From a bacterium (GTDB taxonomy: Bacteria; Patescibacteriota; Minisyncoccia; Minisyncoccales; MHMH01): a stretch of 31,614 nt of DNA. The DNA lies in contig JAUSHA010000016.1 in the NCBI GenBank assembly GCA_030648815.1, positions 1 to 31,614 on the forward strand, written 5' to 3'. Under the pieces are notes generated by a model. It ran no database searches and was not told where the DNA came from. It saw nothing but the letters and a program-made list of their open reading frames with translations. Below are positions 13,382 to 19,870 of the stretch, one piece after another. The translations under genes and the position numbers were made by a program. Every line of letters begins with the position of its first letter. Positions within the stretch are counted from its first letter, which is position 1.

Positions 13382-13582
13382 ATGGAAAATACGAATACGC
13401 AAAATAATTGTAAATGCATGCATCATAAAGCTATGCCGATGCTGATAGTCTTGCTCGGATTAACTTTTTTGCTCAAAGAGCTGGGCACATTGAGCGTCGG
13501 TGCGGCAAATATTGTTTGGCCGATTATTGTGATCGCAATGGGTTGTAAGAAACTGATGGCCGGATCCTGCAAGTGCTGTTAA
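13382..13582 (+). CDS. Small cysteine-containing membrane protein
   Basis: A 66-residue protein with a polar N-terminus containing CKCMHH (11-16), two hydrophobic segments (about 19-30 and 42-53, with a GLTFLLKELG turn between), and a C-terminal CKCC tail. The paired Cys/His clusters at both ends, which would face the same side if both segments span the membrane, suggest metal binding, but that is inference. The LLGLTFLL and VWPIIVIAMG segments resemble small two-helix envelope proteins seen widely in Patescibacteria. It is monocistronic between an extended -10 promoter and tandem hairpins. Confidence 0.75.
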   Translation: MENTNTQNNCKCMHHKAMPMLIVLLGLTFLLKELGTLSVGAANIVWPIIVIAMGCKKLMAGSCKCC

Positions 13583-13592
13583 TCGCAAAAAT

Positions 13593-13640
13593 AAAAGATT
13601 CGCATCTTTTACTCAGGGTCTCCCCTGAGTTTTTATTTTC
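13593..13640 (+). terminator. Tandem hairpin terminator
   Basis: A small stem AAAAGAT/ATCTTTT (13593-13610) is directly followed by ACTCAGGG/CCCTGAGT (13611-13630) with loop TCTC and a TTTTTATTTT tail. The second is a classic intrinsic terminator. Confidence 0.8.
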
Positions 13641-13644
13641 GGCC

Positions 13645-13673
13645 TTGACAACCACACTAAAATATGATATTAT
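13645..13673 (+). promoter_or_regulatory. Strong promoter of the 13710-14258 gene pair
   Basis: Consensus TTGACA (13645-13650), 17 nt and TATTAT (13668-13673) with upstream TGA. This is the best complete sigma70-type promoter in the window. Confidence 0.8.
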
Positions 13674-13709
13674 TTCAGCATTGATTAAAAAAAATTTGGA
13701 GGTAGCATC

Positions 13710-13934
13710 TTGATTGACGAAATTACGAGCAGGGCCTGGAACATTGAAATCGAGTCGGGAGATGGTCCTCAAGCCATCGAGACTAAAAAGAAAATCAGGA
13801 GAGTGCTTGAGATGGCGTATAAAGAAAAGAAATCTGCAGTTGAGATCGTGGCTGAAGTCGGTTTTTCCCATGAGGAAGTTAACCGTATAATAACTAAGGA
13901 GATAACTTTCGTTTTGGGTCCGGGAAGAAAATAA
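13710..13934 (+). CDS. Hypothetical protein, 74 residues
   Basis: This small acidic protein starts at TTG 13710, 7 nt after TTGGAGG. The C-terminal half (KEKKSAVEIVAEVGFSHEEV, about 38-57) could fold as two helices with a glycine turn, like a helix-turn-helix, and is followed by a short strand; a DNA-binding role is a guess from that pattern only. It is the first gene of a two-gene unit with 13953, which follows after 18 nt with its own ribosome site. Confidence 0.65.
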   Translation: MIDEITSRAWNIEIESGDGPQAIETKKKIRRVLEMAYKEKKSAVEIVAEVGFSHEEVNRIITKEITFVLGPGRK

Positions 13935-13952
13935 AAGGAGGTTAACTAATCA

Positions 13953-14258
13953 ATGTCCACGAATAACAAGACGGGACAAAAATGGTATATATATGCCCTT
14001 AATCAAATTAAAGGGCTATCGGAGCACCGGAATAATCTGGATTGGAGGGATTCTTATCTTTTTCGAAGGGAAATAAGCGACCTAGGTCGTCAGATAAAGG
14101 AATGGCTCCCGATGTTCGCGGATAAGGAGAACATATCACCGAAGCACAGGTCCTTGGTGTCTAAAGGTCTCATGTCATTACTTGAGCAAGGAAGGCGATG
14201 GGAGGCAGACGACATTAAGCTCATCACCGAAATCGCGAATGAGCTAATAAAAAAATAA
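13953..14258 (+). CDS. Hypothetical protein, 101 residues
   Basis: I do not recognise this protein. It appears all-alpha, with many Trp and charged residues and no membrane or signal segment. The ATG at 13953 is preceded by AAAAGGAGG (13933-13941). It is co-transcribed with the 74-residue protein upstream from the strong promoter at 13645 and ends before a perfect 12-bp terminator. The small adjacent pair is reminiscent of toxin-antitoxin layout, but neither chain shows a recognisable toxin motif. Confidence 0.65.
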   Translation: MSTNNKTGQKWYIYALNQIKGLSEHRNNLDWRDSYLFRREISDLGRQIKEWLPMFADKENISPKHRSLVSKGLMSLLEQGRRWEADDIKLITEIANELIKK

Positions 14259-14282
14259 CCCGAATAAAGGAATCAAGCCAAT

Positions 14283-14320
14283 GTGGCCCTAATCAAAACG
14301 ATTAGGGCCACAATTATTTT
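14283..14320 (+). terminator. Intrinsic terminator after the 13710-14258 pair
   Basis: A 12-bp perfect stem GTGGCCCTAATC (14283-14294) with GATTAGGGCCAC (14300-14311), loop AAAAC, followed by AATTATTTT. Confidence 0.85.
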
Positions 14321-14339
14321 AGTCTGTTTCTCTCAATTA

Positions 14340-14381
14340 CCGGAATCGCCCAAAAACCACATCGCTATTCCGGCGATTTTT
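14340..14381 (+). promoter_or_regulatory. Two mutually exclusive hairpins ending in a T-run
   Basis: CCGGAAT (14340-14346) can pair with ATTCCGG (14367-14373), or AATCGCC (14344-14350) with GGCGATT (14372-14378). The second pairing is followed directly by TTTT and would act as a terminator; the first would prevent it. The arrangement resembles an attenuator or a back-up terminator. Confidence 0.35.
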
Positions 14382-14390
14382 TGTTAAAAT
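14382..14390 (+). promoter_or_regulatory. Leaderless promoter of the 14397 gene
   Basis: The extended -10 TGTTAAAAT ends 6 nt before the ATG at 14397, so transcription should begin at the start codon itself. No convincing -35 box is present. Confidence 0.55.
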
Positions 14391-14396
14391 TGAGAT

Positions 14397-14786
14397 ATGA
14401 ATTATAAGGGCGTTATAATTGAAGAAAGTTTGGAGAATAAAGATGTTCTTAAGGAAGTGGTCATTTTAAGCACGAGAGTGGAGCAGGTTGTGGAAAGGCA
14501 TAAAACCCCGTATCTTAAGCAGTGGACGCTGCATACGGTTGAGTTACCGGAAGATAGGTCAGATAATATTGCAGAAAAGATAAGCCGAGCGTTGGATTCC
14601 GAACACAATGATTGGTACGCGGATTTTAAAAATGACAAATTTCATTACGTTATTTTTAGAGATAAAGTATTCAAGATAGATTTGCATAATCCAAAGTACA
14701 GAGACGCCATGGAATACGGAATTTCGTTGGGGATTCCCTGGTATCAGTTAGCTTTTTCGCCCGAAATTCAAGAATGGAAGCGGTAA
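14397..14786 (+). CDS. Conserved-looking hypothetical protein, 129 residues
   Basis: A soluble alpha/beta protein whose sequence looks well constrained: VIIEESLENK near the start, a TPYLKQWTLHTVEL strand pair (about 38-51), and HYVIFRDKVFKID (about 83-95). I recall similar hypothetical proteins in other uncultured bacteria but know no function. No signal or membrane segment is present. The mRNA is predicted leaderless. The gene ends in TAA, and the next frame (to 15011) continues in the same register directly after that stop. Confidence 0.75.
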   Translation: MNYKGVIIEESLENKDVLKEVVILSTRVEQVVERHKTPYLKQWTLHTVELPEDRSDNIAEKISRALDSEHNDWYADFKNDKFHYVIFRDKVFKIDLHNPKYRDAMEYGISLGIPWYQLAFSPEIQEWKR

Positions 14787-15011
14787 TTGTGCGAGGTCGG
14801 GCTAAGCACAAAAGTCCCGCAGATGGCTGATTCAGCAAGTCATTTCACAGACGGTTGCTATATGGATATGGCAATGAACGGAATAAAAAAACTGGCGCTT
14901 GAGAAACTGGATAGAGATTATAGGGATGTTGGTATATTCCCTAAATTAAAGAAGGAAATAACCCCAATTTACAATGTTTGGAAGAATTTAATAAATGTAT
15001 ACCCTAATTAA
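14787..15011 (+). CDS. Hypothetical small protein, 74 or 62 residues
   Basis: This frame begins immediately after the stop of the 14397 gene and in the same reading frame. It can start at TTG 14787 or, more plausibly, at ATG 14823 (MADSASHFTDG). The C-terminal half is charged and helical (KKLALEKLDRDYRDV). Neither start has a good ribosome site. It may be a separate small gene or a former extension of the upstream protein cut off by one TAA codon. No function is suggested. Confidence 0.45.
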   Translation: MCEVGLSTKVPQMADSASHFTDGCYMDMAMNGIKKLALEKLDRDYRDVGIFPKLKKEITPIYNVWKNLINVYPN

Positions 15012-15016
15012 TTTTC

Positions 15017-15595
15017 ATGGTCGATATTAAAACCATTTTTACAGTTGTTTCCCTTGTATTCGGTTTGGCAGTTTTTATTCCTTATTACATAAACATTTGG
15101 AAGAAAGTGGCAAAACCCCATCTTTTTTCTTGGATAACATGGGGAATTTTAACGGGAATCGGTTTTATTTTGTCATCGCAAGAAGGCGGTGGCGAGGGTT
15201 CTTGGATTTTTGCATTGCAATCTATTCTGTGTTTAAGTATTGCGGGATATGCGCTGGCAAAAGGCGAAAAGAATATAACACGGGTTGATTGGGTTTTCTT
15301 CATCAGTGCGATTGTAATAATGATTATTTACATTTTTACTAAAAATGCCATGATTTCTGTAGTGCTTGCCGCGGTGATAGACTTCTTTGCTTTTCTCCCT
15401 ACATTCCGTAAATCATTCTCAAAACCGCATGACGAGCCCGCCCTTACGTATTTTTTTTCATCCCTAAGCTTCCTTTTTTCTCTTGGGGCACTTCAGGCAT
15501 ATTCCTTTGTGACATTGTTTTATCCGTCAACTTTGGTAATTACAAATACTGCATTTGTATTATTCGTCCTCGTTCGGAGAAAAGTTATTAAATAA
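15017..15595 (+). CDS. Integral membrane protein with two PQ-loop-like repeats
   Basis: A 192-residue protein with about six or seven membrane segments. Two internal repeats are visible: FIPYYINIWKKVAKPHLFSW (about 20-39) and FLPTFRKSFSKPHDEPALTY (about 125-144). Each begins with a helix ending in FxP and a basic loop followed by KPH, the layout of PQ-loop proteins such as the SWEET and MtN3-like families, which move sugars or amino acids. Substrate is unknown. It starts 5 nt after the preceding frame and has no strong ribosome site. Confidence 0.65.
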   Translation: MVDIKTIFTVVSLVFGLAVFIPYYINIWKKVAKPHLFSWITWGILTGIGFILSSQEGGGEGSWIFALQSILCLSIAGYALAKGEKNITRVDWVFFISAIVIMIIYIFTKNAMISVVLAAVIDFFAFLPTFRKSFSKPHDEPALTYFFSSLSFLFSLGALQAYSFVTLFYPSTLVITNTAFVLFVLVRRKVIK

Positions 15596-15630
15596 TTTGC
15601 CGGAAAAATATATTTTAAATTGAATTGGTT

Positions 15631-16278
15631 ATGAAACTATTTTTAACATCGGCGGGGTTGCCGCCGGAAATAACTGAAGCGTTTTTGGGTTTGCTTAGTA
15701 AAAATCCGGAAGAGACGAGAATTTGTTTAATTACCACCGCTTCTTTGGAACATCATCCCGATGGCGTTGTGCCCTATGTGGAAGGAGATAAAAGACGGTT
15801 GTCGGAATTAGGATTCAAAACAATGTCAGAAATAGATCTAAGAAATGAAACGGAAAAATCTTTAAACGATAAATTTAAAAATTTTGATGTAATTTTCGTT
15901 GAGGGCGGGAATACTTTTTATTTGATGAAATATATTTGGGAAAGCGGTTTTGATAAAGCCATTAAGCCGTTTTTAGACAACGGGGGAATCTATTTCGGAA
16001 TTAGCGCCGGCAGTATAGTCGTCGGTAAAGATATCTCGTGTTCCGGATGGGATCCGGCCTGGGACGAAAATACCGTAGGGCTGGAAGATATGCGGGGATT
16101 AGGTTTGGTAGATTTTATTATCTCCCCTCATTATGCTCCGGAAGAAGACGCAGTTATAAATGAGAATAAGAGCAAAGTTTCTTGTCCGATTTTTGCCCTA
16201 ACCGATTCCCAGGCGATATTAATTAACGGAGAGGACGTAAGATTTATCGGCCCGGGCGAATTCAAAAAATTTGAATAA
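15631..16278 (+). CDS. Peptidase family S51 (dipeptidase E-like) / class I glutamine amidotransferase-like protein
   Basis: At 215 residues it matches PepE-like serine peptidases, cytosolic enzymes that cleave Asp-X dipeptides or related substrates. The nucleophile elbow is GISAGS with Ser125; FVEGGNTFYL (89-98) and the SPHYAPEED segment with His167 are the other family blocks. Cyanophycinase is a relative, but the short length favours the dipeptidase group. ATG 15631 is chosen over the in-frame TTG at 15625. It ends 4 nt before the TspO-family start. Confidence 0.85.
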   Translation: MKLFLTSAGLPPEITEAFLGLLSKNPEETRICLITTASLEHHPDGVVPYVEGDKRRLSELGFKTMSEIDLRNETEKSLNDKFKNFDVIFVEGGNTFYLMKYIWESGFDKAIKPFLDNGGIYFGISAGSIVVGKDISCSGWDPAWDENTVGLEDMRGLGLVDFIISPHYAPEEDAVINENKSKVSCPIFALTDSQAILINGEDVRFIGPGEFKKFE

Positions 16279-16282
16279 AATT

Positions 16283-16825
16283 ATGGGGAAAGTAATAAAA
16301 TTTATTATAAGCATTGGGATTTGCGAAGCCGCCGGGGCGGCGGGATCTATTTTTACGATCCCGGCTATTAAAAATTGGTACGCTTTTTTGGAAAAGCCGT
16401 CTTTCAGCCCGCCCAACTGGCTGTTTGCTCCGGCTTGGACGATCCTGTATTTTTTGATGGGCGTATCTTTATATCTGGTTTGGGCAAAAAATTGGGGCAT
16501 TGAAGTCAAAGCTGGGCAAGCACAACAAAAAACATGGAACCCGATTTCAAAAAAACTATGGACCGGCTCATGGAGAGAAGAAAACGCAATTGCTATTTTC
16601 GTTGTTCAGCTAATTTTGAATATCTTGTGGTCAGTAATATTTTTCGGCCTGAAATCGCCGGGGATGGCCTTTTTTGAAATTATCATGCTCTGGTTCGCTA
16701 TCTTATATACGATTGTTAACTTCTATCGTATATCCAAGCCCGCCGGCCTTCTGCTTTTGCCTTATATTCTTTGGGTCACCTTTGCCGCAATTCTCAACTT
16801 CGCCGCCTGGCAGCTAAATTTGTAA
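16283..16825 (+). CDS. tspO: TspO/MBR-family tryptophan-rich membrane protein
   Basis: A 180-residue membrane protein with the TspO pattern: WYAFLEKPSFSPPNWLFAPAW (about 32-52, with conserved W, KP and PPxW), LYFLMGVSLYLVW (55-67), QLILNILWSVIFF (109-121) and a final aromatic helix ending NFAAWQ. TspO proteins bind porphyrins and other hydrophobic ligands and influence stress responses; the bacterial role is still debated. The loop between helices 2 and 3 (about 70-100) is some 20 residues longer than the usual 155-160-residue proteins. ATG 16283 is preferred to an upstream TTG that overlaps the previous stop. Confidence 0.88.
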   Translation: MGKVIKFIISIGICEAAGAAGSIFTIPAIKNWYAFLEKPSFSPPNWLFAPAWTILYFLMGVSLYLVWAKNWGIEVKAGQAQQKTWNPISKKLWTGSWREENAIAIFVVQLILNILWSVIFFGLKSPGMAFFEIIMLWFAILYTIVNFYRISKPAGLLLLPYILWVTFAAILNFAAWQLNL

Positions 16826-16835
16826 ATTGTTTGCT

Positions 16836-17300
16836 ATGAAAAAAATATTACTAATTATTATCGTAATCATGGTTCTAATCGCTGGGGGGTTGGGTGCATG
16901 GTGGACGCTGGGGAAAAAGGAAGTGGCTCCGGTGACCAATACTGAATATTTTGGGAATGAATTGGAAAAGAAGGATCTCATTCGTATCACCTCTCCACGA
17001 CCAAATCAAGCTATCCGAAGTCCGCTGACGATTACCGGAGAAGCGCGAGGTTATTGGTTTTTTGAAGCAAGTTTCCCGGTTGTTCTCACCGACTGGGACG
17101 GGCTGATAATCGGGCAAGGCATCGCCCAAGCTAAAAGCGATTGGATGGTTACGGATTTTGTGCCCTTTGAGGCAACGCTCACCTTTACGGCAGATAAAAA
17201 CGCCTACAGCAACAGGGGAACGCTGATACTGCGTAAAGATAATCCGTCCGGGCTTTCCGAGCACGACGACGCGCTTGAAATCCCGGTTGAGTTGCAATAA
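16836..17300 (+). CDS. Membrane-anchored Gmad2 immunoglobulin-like domain protein
   Basis: One N-terminal hydrophobic segment (about 4-25) anchors an extracytoplasmic domain. The domain (about 48-154) has the Gmad2 pattern: ITSPRPNQAIRSPLTITGEARG, here residues 51-72, then WFFEASFPV (74-82), DFVPFEA (107-113), RGTLILRKDNPSG and a closing DDALEIPVEL. This beta-sandwich is known from germination proteins but is widespread on bacterial surfaces; a binding or structural role is likely. ATG 16836 follows the TspO-family stop by 10 nt, so the genes probably share a transcript. Confidence 0.85.
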   Translation: MKKILLIIIVIMVLIAGGLGAWWTLGKKEVAPVTNTEYFGNELEKKDLIRITSPRPNQAIRSPLTITGEARGYWFFEASFPVVLTDWDGLIIGQGIAQAKSDWMVTDFVPFEATLTFTADKNAYSNRGTLILRKDNPSGLSEHDDALEIPVELQ

Positions 17301-17315
17301 AGATAGTAGTATAAT
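17287..17315 (+). promoter_or_regulatory. Promoter of the 17333-19098 pair
   Basis: TTGAGT (17287-17292), 17 nt and a perfect TATAAT (17310-17315), overlapping the end of the Gmad2 gene. The start is predicted near 17322, leaving a leader of about 11 nt without a ribosome site. Confidence 0.6.
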
Positions 17316-17332
17316 TAATTAAAACACCTACG

Positions 17333-17593
17333 ATGAAGAAAAAAATCATTTTAGCGATTATTGTTTTATCGGTCGCGGGAGTTGTCGCCGGCGGTTATTT
17401 TTACTGGAATAAAAAAAATGCCGGAACAAGCGCCTTAGACAAAGTTAACGAAGCGGCGGATAAAATAAATGATAGCGCCACGCAGGGAGTTTTGCCGTCA
17501 TTGCAGACGAATCCTTTGGAAAATAAGCCCGACCTTAATCCTGTTGACCAGGTCAACCCGTATAAAAATATTAAAACTAATCCTTTTGAATAA
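17333..17593 (+). CDS. Small membrane-anchored protein, 86 residues
   Basis: A single N-terminal hydrophobic helix (about 4-26, ending YFYWNKK) is followed by a polar, Asn/Pro-rich tail outside the membrane (LPSLQTNPLENKPDLNPVDQ and KTNPFE). The tail looks conserved rather than random, and I recall similar proteins in Patescibacteria, but no function is known. It lies 2 nt before the cysteine-repeat protein, so a joint role at the envelope is a fair guess. Confidence 0.75.
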   Translation: MKKKIILAIIVLSVAGVVAGGYFYWNKKNAGTSALDKVNEAADKINDSATQGVLPSLQTNPLENKPDLNPVDQVNPYKNIKTNPFE

Positions 17594-17595
17594 AT

Positions 17596-19098
17596 ATGAA
17601 GATAAAGCATTTTTTAAATTTTCTTATCATAAGTTTTGCGGCTGTCGGCATATTTATTTTTACTAATAATGTTTTTGGCCAAGAGGCGTCTAGTGAAGAA
17701 GGCATACAATATCCCGTTCAGGAATTGGGCAACTGTGAAAACAAGGATGCCTGCAAATTTTACTGCGATGATTCGAAAAATCTTAGAGCTTGCGTGGACT
17801 TTGCCGAGGAGAACAATTTAATGTCAGAAGAAGAAGTTGAAATGGCCAACAATTTTATTAAAGCAGGTGGCAATGGTCCGGGCGGATGCGGGACAAAGGA
17901 TTCCTGCGAGAAGTACTGCGATAATATGGATCATCTGGATGAATGCGTATCTTTTGCCGAAGAAAATAATCTGATGCCGCCTCAAGAATTGGCGGAAGCT
18001 AAAAAAGTCCAGAAAGCCATCGCCCGCGGAGTAAAAGCGCCGGCATGCGGCAGTAAAAAAGCCTGCGATACTTATTGCGAAGAATCGAATCACATGGAAG
18101 AATGTATTATTTTTGCCAAAGAAGCCGGTTTTTTAGAAGGCAAGGAACTTGAAGATGCCGAAAAAATGTTGGTGGCTGTCAAAAGAGGAGTAAAGCCGCC
18201 GCCTTGCAGGGGTAAAGATGCTTGCGATGAATATTGCAGTGCTCCGGACAACATGGAGGTTTGTATGAATTTTGCGATGGAAGCCGGAATGATGTCGGAT
18301 CAGGAAAAAGCCGACTCGCAGAAGATGCTGGCGGCAATTAAGCAGGGAATAAATCCGCCGAACTGCCGAGGTAAGGAAGAATGCGATACTTATTGCGGAG
18401 AAGAAGATCACTTTGAGGAGTGCGTTACTTTTGCCGAGGCGGCCGGTTTCATGTCGGAAGAAGATGCCGTTATGGCGCGCAAAACGGGCGGCAAGGGTCC
18501 CGGTGACTGTAAGGGTAAAGAAGGGTGCGAAACATTCTGCAGCGACCCGGCTAATGAACAAACTTGTTTTAATTTTGCTAAAGATAACGGATTGATATCC
18601 GAAGAAGATTTAATGCGGATGGAAGAAGGCGTCAGAATGGGGCCGCCTGAAGGAGGGGGAGGACCAGGTGAAGGCGGATCTATGCCTCCGGGCGGTGATT
18701 TCCAAAGACCAACCGGCCCGGGCGGATGTCAGAGTCCCGAAGAATGCACGGCTTATTGCCAGTCGAGTCCGGAAGAGTGCGGCGCTCCTGCGCAGCAACA
18801 GCGAGAGCCCATGAACCAGCCGCAATATCCCAATGAACCATCCGGTGATTTTCAATCTGGCGGATCGGGGCCAGGTATGCCGCCTTATCCCGAAGAATTT
18901 GAGCGTAATAACTATCCAATGCCCGGTTATCAGCAGCCGCCAACTGAATTCCAGCCACCGCCTTCTATGGATCAAGGTCCTGTGCCAGAATCCGCTCCGC
19001 AACCTCCGCCAGAACCTCCTCCAGCGCCAAGCGGCCTTCTCAATCAGAACTCCTTCTCGGCTTCACTTATTCAATTTTTCAATTTCTTAATTCGTTAG
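17596..19098 (+). CDS. Secreted cysteine-repeat protein with proline-rich tail
   Basis: A 500-residue exported protein. An N-terminal signal peptide or anchor (about 4-30, ending VFGQ) is followed by six repeats of about 50 residues, each with the spacing C-x5-C-x3-C-x8-C and then a FAxxxGxM helix (for example CGSKKACDTYC...C, FAKEAGFL). A degenerate seventh (CQSPEECTAYCQ) follows a Gly/Pro-rich linker, and the tail (about 390-480) is rich in Pro, Gln and Gly. The last 15 residues (SASLIQFFNFLI) are hydrophobic. Four cysteines per repeat suggest two disulphides or one metal site per module. No enzyme motif is visible; adhesion, envelope structure or metal binding are candidates. The repeats are diverged at DNA level, so they are old. 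Confidence 0.85.
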   Translation: MKIKHFLNFLIISFAAVGIFIFTNNVFGQEASSEEGIQYPVQELGNCENKDACKFYCDDSKNLRACVDFAEENNLMSEEEVEMANNFIKAGGNGPGGCGTKDSCEKYCDNMDHLDECVSFAEENNLMPPQELAEAKKVQKAIARGVKAPACGSKKACDTYCEESNHMEECIIFAKEAGFLEGKELEDAEKMLVAVKRGVKPPPCRGKDACDEYCSAPDNMEVCMNFAMEAGMMSDQEKADSQKMLAAIKQGINPPNCRGKEECDTYCGEEDHFEECVTFAEAAGFMSEEDAVMARKTGGKGPGDCKGKEGCETFCSDPANEQTCFNFAKDNGLISEEDLMRMEEGVRMGPPEGGGGPGEGGSMPPGGDFQRPTGPGGCQSPEECTAYCQSSPEECGAPAQQQREPMNQPQYPNEPSGDFQSGGSGPGMPPYPEEFERNNYPMPGYQQPPTEFQPPPSMDQGPVPESAPQPPPEPPPAPSGLLNQNSFSASLIQFFNFLIR

Positions 19099-19144
19099 AT
19101 CCAGTTGAGAAATAATATCGGTTATTGAGACATAATAATCAAAT

Positions 19145-19858
19145 ATGTCGGAACTTTTGGAGTTAAAAAAGGAATTGAGGTCTATGGCGAATCCGGAAAA
19201 GGCCAAGCTTCTGCAGGGCTTTTTTAAGACGGGCAGAGGAGAATACGGCGAAGGGGATATTTTTTTAGGCGTTACTGTCCCCGAATTAAGAAAAATCTCC
19301 GGGAAATACGTAGGACTTAACCTGACGGACGTAATAAAATTATTGCATTCTGAAATTCACGAAGAGCGTTTAGCCGCTCTTCTCGTTATGATTGATAAGT
19401 TTCAAGCCGGAGAAGAACAGGAAAAGATTTATAACCTTTATCTGCAGAATACCGAATATATCAACAATTGGGATTTGGTGGATTTGTCGGCTCATAAAAT
19501 AGTCGGAGCGCATCTTTCAGATAAGCCAAAATCAATACTTATAAAACTTGCGAGATCGAGAAATTTTTGGGAAAGAAGGATAGCTGTTATAGCCACCTTC
19601 TATTTCATTAAAAATAACGAGTTTTCAGAAGCCGTTAAAATAGCCGAAATGCTGTTAAGCGACGGGCACGATCTGATTCAAAAAGCTGTCGGCTGGATGT
19701 TGAGAGAGGTCGGCAAAAGGGATTTAAAAATCGAAGAAAAATTTTTAAAAGAGTATTGTAAAAAAATGCCCAGAACTATGCTAAGATACGCTATTGAAAA
19801 ATTTCCGGAAAGAAAAAGAAAGAGGTATTTGAAAAAAGGTGCTACGAGCCTTTTGTGA
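19145..19858 (+). CDS. alkD: AlkD-family DNA alkylation repair glycosylase
   Basis: This HEAT-like-repeat DNA glycosylase would remove bulky or cationic N3- and N7-alkylpurines without base flipping. At 237 residues it has the length of Bacillus cereus AlkD. The active-site landmarks align: Trp109 and Asp113 in INNWDLVDLSA, Arg145 in FWERRIAVIA and Trp184 in GWMLREVGKR, the last two offset by three from the Bacillus numbering as I remember it. A family-typical MPRTMLRYAIEKFPE motif lies near the end. A CATAAT box ends 8 nt before the ATG and no ribosome site is visible, so the mRNA may be leaderless. Confidence 0.92.
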   Translation: MSELLELKKELRSMANPEKAKLLQGFFKTGRGEYGEGDIFLGVTVPELRKISGKYVGLNLTDVIKLLHSEIHEERLAALLVMIDKFQAGEEQEKIYNLYLQNTEYINNWDLVDLSAHKIVGAHLSDKPKSILIKLARSRNFWERRIAVIATFYFIKNNEFSEAVKIAEMLLSDGHDLIQKAVGWMLREVGKRDLKIEEKFLKEYCKKMPRTMLRYAIEKFPERKRKRYLKKGATSLL

Positions 19859-19864
19859 TAGAAT
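19856..19864 (+). promoter_or_regulatory. Leaderless promoter of aroB
   Basis: The extended -10 TGATAGAAT overlaps the end of the AlkD gene and ends 6 nt before ATG 19871. Transcription should start at that ATG, so it is preferred to the in-frame ATG at 19865, which would lie upstream of the transcript. Confidence 0.55.
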
Positions 19865-19870
19865 ATGATA

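Noticed and set aside
13710..14258. Toxin-antitoxin pair
   Set aside because: Size and spacing fit, but neither protein shows a recognisable toxin or antitoxin motif, and both have separate strong ribosome sites; left as hypothetical.
8365..14396. Genomic island or prophage
   Set aside because: The many small unknown genes prompted the idea, but no integrase, att-like repeat, tRNA or phage structural motif was found, and the units resemble single-gene transcription units elsewhere in the window.
18133..18561. 142-codon minus-strand frame over the cysteine repeats
   Set aside because: A shadow of the repeated coding sequence; its apparent repeats simply reflect the plus-strand modules.
17740..18600. 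Repeat array resembling a CRISPR or tandem DNA repeat
   Set aside because: Periodicity is at protein level (about 50 residues) with diverged DNA; there are no identical short repeats with unique spacers.
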